From the NCBI GenBank assembly GCA_963924555.1, contig OZ004592.1, positions 3,968,001 through 4,032,000 on the forward strand: a DNA stretch of 64,000 bases. The letters run 5' to 3'. The DNA comes from Crambe crambe (lineage: Eukaryota > Porifera > Demospongiae > Poecilosclerida > Crambeidae). Made by a program: the position numbers and the translations under genes. Below, one piece after another: positions 1 to 9,857 of this stretch. Positions within the stretch are counted from its first letter, which is position 1, and every line of letters begins with the position of its first letter. Under the pieces are notes generated by a model. That model was not told the DNA's origin and did not search any database. It saw only the letters and a program-made list of their open reading frames with translations.

Positions 1-1452
1 GGTACAGCTAGAGATATCCAAAGTGTAGTCCTAACACAGTGTATGCCTGATCCCATTGATGTGCCTCTTCAGTACTTCTCTTTGGAAATTGTCCTTGAAG
101 AAGTCAGCCTTTCTCTAGATAGAGGTATATTGAGCAAACAAGAATGCCTTAGAGCAGCAGATAAGCTTTACTTTGATGAGCATACACTTGGTGCAGCTCT
201 CCAGTTTCTAGACGAAATTTCAGCAATCTTCTATTTCCCTGAAGTTCTGGAGGGTGTTGTATTCACTAACCCTCAAGTCCTCTTGGACAAGGTAACTGAG
301 TTAGTAGAGAAGATCTACTGCTTGAGACAAAAGATTGGTGGTAAAAAACTTCATGCACTTTCTGGAGGCTGGCAGAAGTTTAAAGACCACGGTATTGTCA
401 GTTTAAAGCTTCTGCAAGAGAAAGAGTTCGAAAAGCATTATGTCCCCGATATCTTTACTCCTGTAGATCTAGTCAAGCTCTTCAGAAAGTTGCTCATCAT
501 AGCTGACTTTAGTGCTTCTGAGTACATCATGCCTGCCCTTCTTCCTGTCCTCGAGACTGAGAAAATTCATGAGTATCGTGTGACCAGTAGCTCTCCTGTA
601 GCTCCCCTTGCTCTGGCCTTCCCTCTTGGAGCTCCTCGTCTCGGTACTTACTGCAGTCTCACAAGCTTCCTAGTCTCTCCTGACAACCAGTTTCCTTGTC
701 CTTGGAAGATAATGCTACTTTCTTGTTCCAACACTCCAGCATGTCTTAATCGAAACTGCATCCGATTTTCAATACCTGGCTACCCTGGCTCTGTTACACT
801 AATCGACACGTTCACACACTTCGAAATCCATGTGAACACAGCCCAGACCACCTGTAGCAAGCTGTGTTCTTTAGTCTCTCAAGCGATATTCACAGGCCTT
901 AAGAAAGCAATGGTGGTCCTTGGCTACAACAACTCAATCCCATCAAAAGCACTACTTTGTCCATGTGATAGTGAAAAGCTTCATGTCGCTACTTTTGGAG
1001 ATGGAGTCTGGATCTGCAGTCGAAATACTGATGTATTTGGAGAACTTACTCCTGAACACAAGCTGTGGTGTGATCAAGTGGATCAGTCTTCAATTAAAGG
1101 TATATCTATTGGTACCATAGTTACTGCAACCAATGGCTCTATAAGGATTCTTAAATATTTTTCATCAGGTTCAGCTTCGCTGGATTTGAAGAGTGTGCGC
1201 AGGGCTCTGTGGGATGCTAGATGCAAGTGGTATGACATTGGTGTGGAGCTGGACTTGGACACAGCAACTCTTGATGCAATTGGTGCTGACTACGGAAAGG
1301 TTGAAGACTGCTTCCGTGAAGTCATCTCAAAGTGGCTCAATGCTTCACCTGATCCCTCATGGAAAGCACTGTCAGAGGCCCTCAGGTCTCCTGCTGTGGA
1401 ACACCCTGAAATTGCCGCCAAGATTGAAAGGAAGTACATTGTTGAACAGTAG
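1..1452 (+). CDS. Roc-COR (Roco) family protein with C-terminal death domain, 3' part (gene 1)
   Basis: This is the 3' end of a gene that starts left of the window; the frame is open from base 1 and the stop is TAG at 1450-1452. The protein follows residues of the second Roco gene (60,327-62,465) almost one for one from 'GTARDIQSVV' onward, so the missing part should hold the Roc GTPase. Visible are a COR domain (from 'MPDPIDVPLQYFSLEIV' through 'YFPEVLEGVVF'), a C-terminal COR half with a Cys-rich stretch (CPC...WICSR...LWCDQ), and after a 69-bp intron (1100-1168) a canonical death domain (LWDARCKWYDIGVELDLD ... WKALSEAL). Roco proteins are GTPases that dimerise through COR; death domains bind other death domains in signalling complexes. 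The death domain is not related to the last exon of the other gene. Family call is firm; partners and pathway cannot be read. Confidence 0.85.
   Translation, partial: GTARDIQSVVLTQCMPDPIDVPLQYFSLEIVLEEVSLSLDRGILSKQECLRAADKLYFDEHTLGAALQFLDEISAIFYFPEVLEGVVFTNPQVLLDKVTELVEKIYCLRQKIGGKKLHALSGGWQKFKDHGIVSLKLLQEKEFEKHYVPDIFTPVDLVKLFRKLLIIADFSASEYIMPALLPVLETEKIHEYRVTSSSPVAPLALAFPLGAPRLGTYCSLTSFLVSPDNQFPCPWKIMLLSCSNTPACLNRNCIRFSIPGYPGSVTLIDTFTHFEIHVNTAQTTCSKLCSLVSQAIFTGLKKAMVVLGYNNSIPSKALLCPCDSEKLHVATFGDGVWICSRNTDVFGELTPEHKLWCDQVDQSSIKGISIGTIVTATNGSIRILKYFSSGSASLDLKSVRRALWDARCKWYDIGVELDLDTATLDAIGADYGKVEDCFREVISKWLNASPDPSWKALSEALRSPAVEHPEIAAKIERKYIVEQ
1100..1168 (+). other. 69-bp phase-1 intron of gene 1, in-frame if retained
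   Basis: The donor follows AAAG (AAAG|GTATAT) and the acceptor is TTTTTCATCAG|GT. It splits a Gly codon after its first base, exactly where the homologous gene at 62,465 is split. The length is 3n and there is no stop, so retention would add 23 residues without breaking the frame. Position and phase are supported by the paralogue; splicing itself is not observed. Confidence 0.75.
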
Positions 1453-1560
1453 GAACTGGTTATGACTTTTTTCATGTTTTTCTTCAGTTATATTAATATC
1501 CTGGATGCATTATTTTTTATTGACCATCCCATTTTGATGTGTTTATGGATACTTTTTTTG

Positions 1561-1700
1561 GCCTTCCTATGCGCATGCGCAGATTATTGGCGAGCGAGCG
1601 AAGCCCCACACTAATTGGTCAAAATGGAAATTCGCGCGCGATATTTATATGTAACGTACGTCACTCAAAATGCGCATGCGCTTACGCATGCGCATGAAAT
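1561..1700. promoter_or_regulatory. CpG-rich block with repeated NRF-1-type palindromes
   Basis: TATGCGCATGCGCA lies at 1569-1582 and a triple TGCGCATGCG arrangement at 1670-1696, with two ATTGG (inverted CCAAT) motifs between. GCGCATGCGC is the known NRF-1 recognition palindrome common in animal promoters. Here it sits between two convergent genes, not upstream of one, so the gene it would serve is unclear; part of it also encodes the RMRKRMR tail of the minus-strand ORF. Confidence 0.4.
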
Positions 1701-2289
1701 AGCTACTCAGCAACGTCATTCGTATTCCTTGAGAAATCAGAAGCTTTTTCTCCGAATCACTTTTGTGCACTTCAAGAACGTGACCATCTTCGGCCAACGA
1801 GATGCTTGAGAATTTTCCTAGGGTGTGTGCCAATGCACTTTCGGGACTCCAATCGATTTGGCTGTCTCTAATTTTACCCACCTTGCGGAAAATTCGGTTA
1901 GAAAACCAGGTATTCGCTTCATGGGATTCAACGATGTATCCTTTGCTGTTGATGCTAACTGAAGGATTTACTCCCCCTTCTTGAAGTGATTCTAACTCCT
2001 TCAAATCACTCAATTTGTTATCGTTGATACTTGCTCTCCAGTACTTCAATGTACTACGATATGTGCGAATTGCAATGACGACCATACCTTCACAGAGAGC
2101 TATGGTTGGTTCCACTCCATAAATATTATCGTTAAATGGCAAAAATTCAACTCCCACTGGCCAATCGATGTTTCTATTATCTATGTTCACATTGCCAATT
2201 CGATACAATAATCCATATGCAGCTATTTTTTCTTTCAGGATAATAACTGTACCATCATCCTTGGCACAAACTTCATAATAAGCAATCAT
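1645..2289 (-). CDS. Hypothetical 214-aa protein with lectin/beta-propeller-like repeats
   Basis: A single open frame on the minus strand, convergent with gene 1 and 192 bp from its stop. The start ATG at 2289 has a good context (ACGAAAATGA); no signal peptide or membrane segment is visible. Three loosely repeated blocks of about 50-60 residues share the pattern Gly-x-x-Pro-S/T-V/I-S/A then G-x-x-(V/L)-E-x-H: 'YGVEPTIALCEGMVVIAI', 'GGVNPSVSINSKGYIVESHE' and 'GKFSSISLAEDGHVLEVHKS'. The pattern resembles repeat proteins with a WYHVG-type strand found in bacteria and some animals, which suggests a beta-propeller or carbohydrate-binding fold. The fold is an inference. The last 12 residues (RMRKRMR region) are encoded by a CpG palindrome cluster and may not be genuine protein. 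Confidence 0.5.
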   Translation of the reverse strand: MIAYYEVCAKDDGTVIILKEKIAAYGLLYRIGNVNIDNRNIDWPVGVEFLPFNDNIYGVEPTIALCEGMVVIAIRTYRSTLKYWRASINDNKLSDLKELESLQEGGVNPSVSINSKGYIVESHEANTWFSNRIFRKVGKIRDSQIDWSPESALAHTLGKFSSISLAEDGHVLEVHKSDSEKKLLISQGIRMTLLSSYFMRMRKRMRILSDVRYI

Positions 2290-2419
2290 TTTCGTTAAGC
2301 TTGAAGTTGAAACACTATTGTAGCGAGTATTATGGAACCCAGAGAATCAGCGAAGGAGGGCCCCAGAACACCCTCTAGAAACTGACCAGCAAAGAAGAGC
2401 GAGACCTCATGAAAGAAAT

Positions 2420-2640
2420 GAAAGAGACAGAGCTAGAAGGAGAACAGAGTCAAAGGAACAGAGAAAAAGAAGACTAGCAAAGAAATGTGACAGATAGAGC
2501 CAGGAGGAGGGAATGTACAGAGTCAGCAGAAGATAATGCTGCAAGAGCAAAGCAAATGAGAGCCAGAAGGAGAGCAGAGTCAGCAGAACACAGAGCTGCC
2601 AGATTAGAGCATATGAGGGCTCATTATTTGAGAGACTAGC
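2420..2640 (+). pseudogene. Remnant of an Arg-rich repetitive ORF, possibly Helitron-type
   Basis: The plus strand encodes Arg/Glu/Ala-rich repeats: 'DRARRRTESKEQRKRRLAKK' ending in a stop, then after a frame change 'RAKQMRARRRAESAEHRAAR'. Such R-x-R-R-x-E-S-x-E repeats occur in N-terminal parts of Helitron-encoded proteins and related TE ORFs in invertebrates. The frame break and short length mark it as debris. The minus-strand hydrophobic ORF here is only its shadow. Assignment to Helitrons is tentative. Confidence 0.3.
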
Positions 2641-2689
2641 TACTGAGTCTGAACAGGAGTGGTAGCCTGGGTTCAGAGAAGACACTCTA

Positions 2690-3869
2690 ATGTTAACTGG
2701 GAATGCACCAAGTCAGTTAACAACCTGAATAGCTAGATATCGAAAGTCACTGTTGGGGCTATATAATCATAAGTGAGGGAGGAACACATTGAAATGACCA
2801 CTGGCTGCTTGCTCGCCCAACTAATGCGAGCATCTCTAGTAATAGATCCTGCATGCATGCATGCTGTAGTATAGTAGAACGAGCGTGCGTTTCGAGAGTC
2901 GTGGCCAGACCCTTTACCAACTCAAGGAGGGGCACAGGACTTCTGGAAATAGAGGGATCCGATCAGATCCAACCTCCTAATACTCTCGCAAGCCTCTTTG
3001 CTGCTGTAGATCATCACTGACCTCAGCCTAGTAAGTCTTTCTCCAAAGACTATATAACTTTATAAGATCAGAAATGTGGGACCTGGTCTCTCTAGTATGG
3101 CAGAAAAGGGTCTAGTAGTAGTGTTACCTCATACCTAATCCCAGCCCCAGTATGGCCACTAAAAGTCACAAACTCACAACTTTGTAATGGAGTAGTTAGT
3201 TACTCTCTGCATTTTGGAAGTGTGATGTTCACCTCTTGTATGCAGTGGGACTAAATTATGCGGTCTTGAATTGTCCCTGTGTGACAGGATGGTCCCTTAT
3301 AATATCCCTACATCTCTGTTCATGCATGCACAGTCAAGATTTAGAAGGTAGTGAGATTGATCCAGTTTTAGGGATGGGGGTGGTACCAGAAATGATTCTT
3401 TCTGGGCTGTAGATTTTAATAAAAGTGTCCCCCCCCCCCTCCCAACTGATATCTTGTTCATGAGTAAGACAATTTGGCAACATGAAGCTGTACCCCACTG
3501 GCCCAGGCATTTTCTTATAAAATTTAATGCTTCATTTATTAATTTTATGTATAGGGGTGCACTACTTTGAGGGAGGAGGACCATTAATGGGCTGTTTGTG
3601 TTATTAAAAGAAATCCAGTGGTATTTGAGGGGAGATTTTGGCAGGTGTAAGTGTGGGGTATGTATGTGGCTTGACCCTTTACCTACTCAAAGAGGACAAG
3701 TAGTATACCATTGATACTGTGAAGTAACTTTCCCTCTCCAGTATGATGTGAAGGTTCTGTTCAAGTGTTTTGAGAGAGTTATGACTTTCAGTGTTGAGTA
3801 TCAGTACCACTGCTGCAGTGTTATGTACAGACCAGTAAGATGATACTGTATTTGTAATGTTATTTTCAG
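2690..3869. other. Non-coding stretch, partly similar to gene 2 intron 1
   Basis: No supported gene. A 'GGATGGTCCCTTAT' patch near 3290 and the 3700-3869 block ('GACTTTCAGTGTTGAGT...' up to a splice acceptor at 3868-3869) match 48,168 and 49,390-49,538 in intron 1 of gene 2. The block therefore looks like decayed intron 1 of an older gene copy. A C-run lies near 3430. Confidence 0.4.
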
Positions 3870-4065
3870 CTCTTTCCCTCAGTGTGGACAATCCATGGAG
3901 GGACGTTTGTGACTGTCTGTGTGTTCCTCCCTCCCTCCTTAGTGCAGTAGATTATGAGTACACAACAGACGAGGAGAAATCAAGAACAGTGTTAAGATAG
4001 TGACTTTTGAGGACACTCATAGGTGTATTTACAAGTATAATGGAATGTTGCAGTGAAACAAGCAG
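3870..4065 (+). pseudogene. Fossil copy of death-domain exon 2
   Basis: After a TTATTTTCAG acceptor the sequence repeats the start of gene 2 exon 2 (CCCTCAGTGTGGACAAT, TCCATGGAGGGA, ACAACAGACGAGGAGAAA) and finishes at the equivalent donor (GCAG|GTCAGTAACC). It is about 70 bp shorter than the 267-bp intact exon and has in-frame stops and internal deletions. It is a dead exon of a lost paralogue. Confidence 0.6.
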
Positions 4066-5406
4066 GTCAGTAACCATCAATCACTGCTCCCCTTCCAAAT
4101 GTACTGCATGCAGTAAGTCTTGAATGAAAGCTTAGTTGGTGCTGCCTAAAACTCAAAGCAATCATGCAGTCATGGATTTTCTGTCAGTTTCTCATAGTGT
4201 CCAAACAGATTAACTCTACACAAAGCAGTTCATTGTTTTTTTGGGCTGTGTGAGGTATATGTGTGAAAGGAGTGATGGCCTTAATGAGTATCTTTGCTTC
4301 ATAGAGTCAGAATCTGCTGGGACATAGTCAGGTCCTCAATAGTTTAGAATTCTATCCACAGAGAATACCAGTTTCTATGTTCAATGAGCTATTCCTCTCC
4401 ACAGAATACTTCCAACGTTGCTAGTGAACTCTCCCTAGAATAGTTGTAACTGGTGGTAAGTGATGGCTGGAGAATTGTGCCCCTGTGATGTCCACCATCA
4501 CTATTTTCTTAAGAAAATTTAATGTTAGGATACACAATTAATGCCTCAGCCATCTCCCTTAGTGTGGGTGTTTGCCAAGGTTCATAAAATTAATAGTTGA
4601 GGAAATAAGATTTTGCTTCACTCTGTGCCCTGAAGTCTAACGCAGTAGTCAAGGTCTTGTGTTCTATATAGCAGTACATGTACAATATAAGTTGTGACTT
4701 TGATGATCTTTACCATACTAGGTGCTCATTATTTATAATAGAGTCGTATTGTAGATGAAGGTACAAAATATACCATGTAAATGTCATGTGATACTTCTGG
4801 GACAATTGGAAGAAGGCCCACCATCAGATCCTATCCATTGGAGACCATTATCATTGCATGGCATGCATAGAGGTCTCATGGGCTGCATCAGCAGTTGTTG
4901 TGTTTGCAGAGATCTCACCTACAATTATTGATTGATACTTTGCATACAATCTCTACACCTCCAATATTATGAGCAGGCTCCAAGGAGATCCCTTTCTCCT
5001 GATCATAAGCATTGTATGCACAAAATATTAATTCCCTTTTTCTTTACCTGGATTGGGTCTGACTAACGAGACTGGCTGAGCTGCCTAAGGTGTGTATCTC
5101 CTATGATTGACTGTCAACTTTAATAGATCAAGATTTGTATAGCTGGAAAATTTTGTGGTTTATAATTTCAGTGGATGTCATAACAAAACAAGTGGATTTA
5201 TTAGGCTCACACTTAATTTTTTTGCAAAACCACAATAATTTCGAGGTATACAGTATCAGATATTGAGTAACATTGAGCAGTTGTTCACTGCATCACTATT
5301 TGACATACTAGAAATTCAAAGTGTGACAACTGAATCATTGAAACTCGCATCCAATCTTGCACCAATAGGATTGGTTATTCAGTATTCTTTATGTTCTCTT
5401 TTACAG

Positions 5407-5529
5407 ACCACTCCCTCACCCTCACTAATCTCACTCAGCTGCTGAAGGATGTGGAGGAAAGGGATCTAGCCAGTGTTGATCTTGACATCCCCTACTCAGA
5501 GCATTATAGTATTCAGGAACAGCACTCCA
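5407..5529 (+). pseudogene. Death-domain half-exon with intact splice sites (unit A)
   Basis: It follows TTCTCTTTTACAG, reads in phase 1 as 'DHSLTLTNLTQLLKDVEERD' and on to 'DIPYSEHYSIQEQHS', and ends at a strong donor A|GTGAGT, again phase 1. It matches the first half of gene 2 exon 4 (54,187-54,450), which has no intron at that spot. The frame is open for all 41 codons, but no second half follows nearby, so it is either a relic or part of an unrecognised transcript. Confidence 0.5.
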
Positions 5530-6601
5530 GTGAGTTACTAACATAAGGAGGCTTGTACTGGTAATAGGGGAAGTGGTATTTTGTTGATGGTGCATGTTCT
5601 ACTACATCTTTACTAGGAAGTTAGTATAACACAGAGTACTTCATGCACGAGGATCTAATGTGGGCACACCACCTAGTGGATTTGACTTCATCCTTGCATA
5701 ATCAGCCCTTGTGCAATTGTTCAGTTTACCAGCCATCCCTAGTTTTTCTTCTTCCATTTTTGAGATTGAAATGTAATTGCATTATGATTAAGAACATGAA
5801 GAATATGGTAAAGTGTGCTTTTATTGTTCTTCTTCATTGAGTCTTTCAGCCTCCAACATTCTCCTTCATGATAAGACATAACAGCACTCAATTCTGAGAA
5901 AAGCTTGTGTATTAGTTGTATGGAGGGTCATAGGTCATCCCTATAATTATAGAGAGCTAATGATTATTAAGATTGTACAAATTTCAAAAGTAAACTCTGT
6001 ACCCTAGCCACTATAGCAGTACGCCATGATCCAAATTGAACACAGTTATATCTATAGTACATCTGAGACTTTGATAACCCTTTACCATATTAGGTGCAAT
6101 CCTATTGAATTAGGCGGTGAAGTATGCATACCCATTAGATTTGATTTGATAGTTGTATGTGAGAAATTATGTAAATTTGATGGATTAATGGCTACAAAGA
6201 TGGGAAGTGGTAGTGCACATGATGTCTGATGACTATATATGCATGCTCCATTGTTGTCTCAACCATCCTAGCTAGGTTGGTCTATCATTCAGTCATTCCC
6301 AAATCTGGAAATAGGCAAGGCCAATTGACATGAAAAAGAGCTGTCTAATGAGTTAGACGTCCCCAAAGGCAGTATTTTCAGACAGGCTGAGCTGGACTAT
6401 ATGGCTAAGCTAGTATCTCCTGTAAAAGAATGTAATTAACTAGATCAGAGATTCGTTTATCCTCTGTTATGCATAGCAGATATTGAGTAGTGCTGAGCAT
6501 TGTGTGGCTGTTGACAGACTAGAAATTCAAAGTGTGACAACTGAAATTAATGTATCCTCTTTTGTACAAGATTACTCACTCATTTGTGTTCTCTCTTACA
6601 G

Positions 6602-6725
6602 ACCCCTCTCGACTGAGTCACCCTCACTAATCTCACCCAGCTGCTGGGATTTTTAGTGGGTGCTGATCTTGAAATCCACTACTTTTGGTGTGTGATAGCA
6701 TCTGGAAACGACACGTACCATTCCA
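6602..6725 (+). pseudogene. Degenerate death-domain half-exon (unit A, second)
   Basis: It has the acceptor TTCTCTCTTACAG and donor CCA|GTAAGC at the same positions as the half-exon at 5407. The reading frame hits a stop after about nine codons and the middle is altered. Upstream flanks ('AGATATTGAGTA', 'GAAATTCAAAGTGTGACAAC') repeat those before 5407, so intron and exon were duplicated together as a unit of about 1.2 kb. Confidence 0.55.
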
Positions 6726-7642
6726 GTAAGCCTTGACACTACATTCCAACTGTATTCCATATGGATTTGGATGTGGATATATGCAAAGAAGTAATTATGC
6801 TAAACCACCAAAATAAGTGACTAGTAGTGTTCCACACACGTGACTCTGACCCAAATCCTCAAAATGCCTGAGAACCCATGCCGGTATCCCCTGGACCTAT
6901 AGTGTGTACATTAAACCCTGACTTTACTGCAAGACAATAAAGATCACTCAAAGTAAAGCTTTAATGGATACATTGTGCTCAAAGAGAATTGAAGGCAGCC
7001 TAGGATACTAATGATATCTTGTAGCACTGTGAGATATATGAAGAGAGTGATGATTCATATTCATTTTCTTTTCGAGGAATCTCTAAATGATTGACTTGCT
7101 AGAATATCTGGACCTGTAGTTAGCTCAGAATCTGCTAGGACATGATAAGTTCCTCTGTGTGGTCTAAAATCTTGAAACATAATCATGTCTTGTTGCCAGT
7201 GTTGGTGCTTGCTGTGTTTAATGTGAGGAAATAGGTTTGGATTTGAACTCTGTACCCTTAATCCTAGCAATGTGCCATGATCCAAATTGAACACAGCCGG
7301 CTGGTTTCTCAACCCCAAGTACATCTGAGACTTTGATGACCCTTTACCATACTAGATGTTAATCCAATCAAAATCCACATGAAAAGAACTGTCTAATGAG
7401 TTAGAAGCATGGTTATATCCAGTCAGTATTTCAGGCTAATGTGATATATTGTCTATATAATGCACCATGTGGTGTAGCGTCATGTTATGGTGCTATTGGT
7501 ATCCCATTAGTTTCCTGTAATTACATTGAGTATACATATCCATGAATATACTTTAGAGTTTAGTCACTCATATTTCTCTTCTATGGAGCATGTAAGAATG
7601 TGAATTTCAGTGCTGAATCAGTCACAAGTTTTGTGCATCCAG

Positions 7643-7937
7643 GTCACAGAATCACTATTCTTTGCAAAGTGTACTTCACTGACCTCTTCGATTATACCTC
7701 CCCTTGACAACACTGGTGTAGCTGCCCTTGTGTGACCAAAAACTGTTATCGGATAATCATGTCTCCATGGACGATAGTGTAATTACATGCCCTGAAGTCC
7801 CTGTACTCACATGGTTATCATTTGTATTAATCCTTAATTGTCCTGCTTTTGTGTAGATTGTGGTTTGTCATTCTCCATACATATTATATTCTGTACAATA
7901 TCAGGACACTGGATGGTTTCAAGAAGAACCTTGTGAA
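7643..7937 (+). other. Exon-like modules X and Y (unit A)
   Basis: Module X starts after GCATCCAG with 'GTCACAGAATCACTATTC'. Module Y is bracketed by TTTTGTGTAG and GTAAGT (7857-7937) and is open in phase 0 ('IVVCHSPY...DTGWFQEEPCE'). Module Y recurs at 33,273 and 41,184; the only length difference is 3 bp. X recurs at 8,913, 11,236, 33,059, 40,920, 42,249 and 44,678. More than one frame is open in such short pieces and no product is recognised. Confidence 0.3.
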
Positions 7938-8499
7938 GTAAGTACTGTACTTGGTGTGTGTGACTTTGAAAGCCTCACTTTCTGGTGGAAATAAGGAGGA
8001 AAACATTTTGGTTAGAATCAGTGTTATTATCATGTGCATTATTTGGAGTTATCCTTCTTTCCTATAACTTACCAGTTCATAAGTCTGCATGCCCACTATA
8101 ATACAATTTATGATGCAGATTGAGAAAACTTTGGTTAGTCAGAAGTATAGTATCTAGGGATAAGAATAATAAAGGTTAGACTATAAAACTGTGGTCATGA
8201 AGTCAAGTAATGAAGTGTGACTAGAATTGTGTGGTATTCCTCCATCCTGTCCCTCAAGTGTGCATTACATGTATGGAATGTAGATCATGTCATCCTAGCC
8301 TGTATGTGCTATTTAGTGTACCCATGTAGTGATACTTGATATTGGTGGGAGGAGCATGACTAGCTGGAAGTGCTCTGTGCATGATAAGTGGTAATGTAAG
8401 TGGTTAGATATAGAACCACAATTATTTACAGTATAGCCTGTACAGATCAACTGATCCATATTGGAACTGTATTCTAGTGATTGTAATCCGTTGTCCCAC

Positions 8500-9857
8500 G
8501 CCATGCAAGAGTGTAAATACTTTAAAGCACCACTTTACATGACTCTTGTCTCTGACAGCAATATCTAACACTGGAGCCTATCAGCTACTTTGATTGCTCA
8601 CTTGCTCACTGTCAAATGCTGCACATTGCTATAGTAGTAGTTGTAGAGGCTCTATAGGGTTATGTAAGTGCTTAGGTACATATAAACTCAACAGCAAAAG
8701 AATTGAAGCACTCAAGAATACTTGCTTGCTCGCTCGCTGTCAAATGTTGCACATTGCCCTAGTTGTATCCACGAGTAGTATAGTCACTCTTACTTCTCCT
8801 CAATGGAGCATGTAAGAATGGGAGGCATGCTATTACAGAAAAAGTGTATTGAATTACCCTCCTTTCTCAAATTGTGAATCTTCTATTAATTCCTTCAATA
8901 TACTTTTTGCATCCAGGTCTATTCTTTGCAAAGTGTAATTCACTGTCCTCTTTGATTATACTTCCCCTTAACAACACTGGTGGATGGAATGGTAAGTCCC
9001 AGGGCTCACAATAACATCACAGGACAATTTTCTGATCTATTTCTTCACTTGTCCTGTCACTTTCTGCCGGTGTCTAATTCTCTCCTGTAACTTAAGAGAA
9101 GGGCTACTACAAAAAATTTGCTCTCAAAATCCTGTATGTAAAACTATATTGTTGATCCACTATAGTTCAATTCTAGCTAATCATACTTTAGGTTATGACT
9201 AAAACAACTGTGGTTATACTCCTGGCCACTTGAAGTCAAATAATGAGATTTGTGTGATATTCATTCATCCTGTCCCACTAAGTAATGAAGTGCTGAATGC
9301 AGGGGTGGGAGGGGTGAGTATTGGGAGAGTGTAGAGATCCCTGGAGCTGTCATCCTGTGCCATTGGAGTTTTTTGTGTGTCCCCTTCCCCTTTGAAATAA
9401 ACACCAATATTGTCCCTGTTAACTCCCTAAAGTAACAAATTCCAATGTAGAAAGTAAAGGGGTATCAAACTTTATTCTCACTCAACTAATGTAGGATTTG
9501 CTCCCCACACTCCATTTTTTTTTTTTGGGGGGGGGGGTGAACTTTGTACTCTAACCCGAGCAATATATCTGAGACTTTGATGACCTTAGTTAATTCCAAT
9601 CATATTAGGTGTGAACTATACCTTCTATGGAGTTAGAACCAATGCATCCTATCTTGTACCAAAAGATTACATTCTTTATGTTCTCTCCTTTCTGGGTGGG
9701 TGGGTTCTCAAGCATTTTAGTCCTTTGGATCATGTCAGGAGTCATAATTGGAGAACTATTTTGGTGGTTTGTGGATACATACACTTCTGTTACATAATTA
9801 TTGCTTCTGCATTATACCCACATCCACAAATTCCGATTGAATGTAATCAATGGTCAG
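8500..9857. other. Intron-like spacer of unit A, no gene
   Basis: This stretch holds a further X module near 8,915-8,995 (ending TGGAATG|GTAAGT), a T/G run near 9,519-9,538 and another 'GACTTTGATGACC' spacer near 9,575. The short ORFs here recur in unit C with frame-breaking changes and are not credible genes. Confidence 0.4.

Noticed and set aside
2407..2685. Minus-strand membrane-like ORF of 92 residues
   Set aside because: Its Leu/Ser-rich look is the antisense of an Arg/Glu-rich repeat.
5263..6229. Three short ORFs repeated exactly at 30,687-31,653
   Set aside because: Their conservation reflects the recent A/B duplication; they run across splice sites and spacers and are not kept in unit C.
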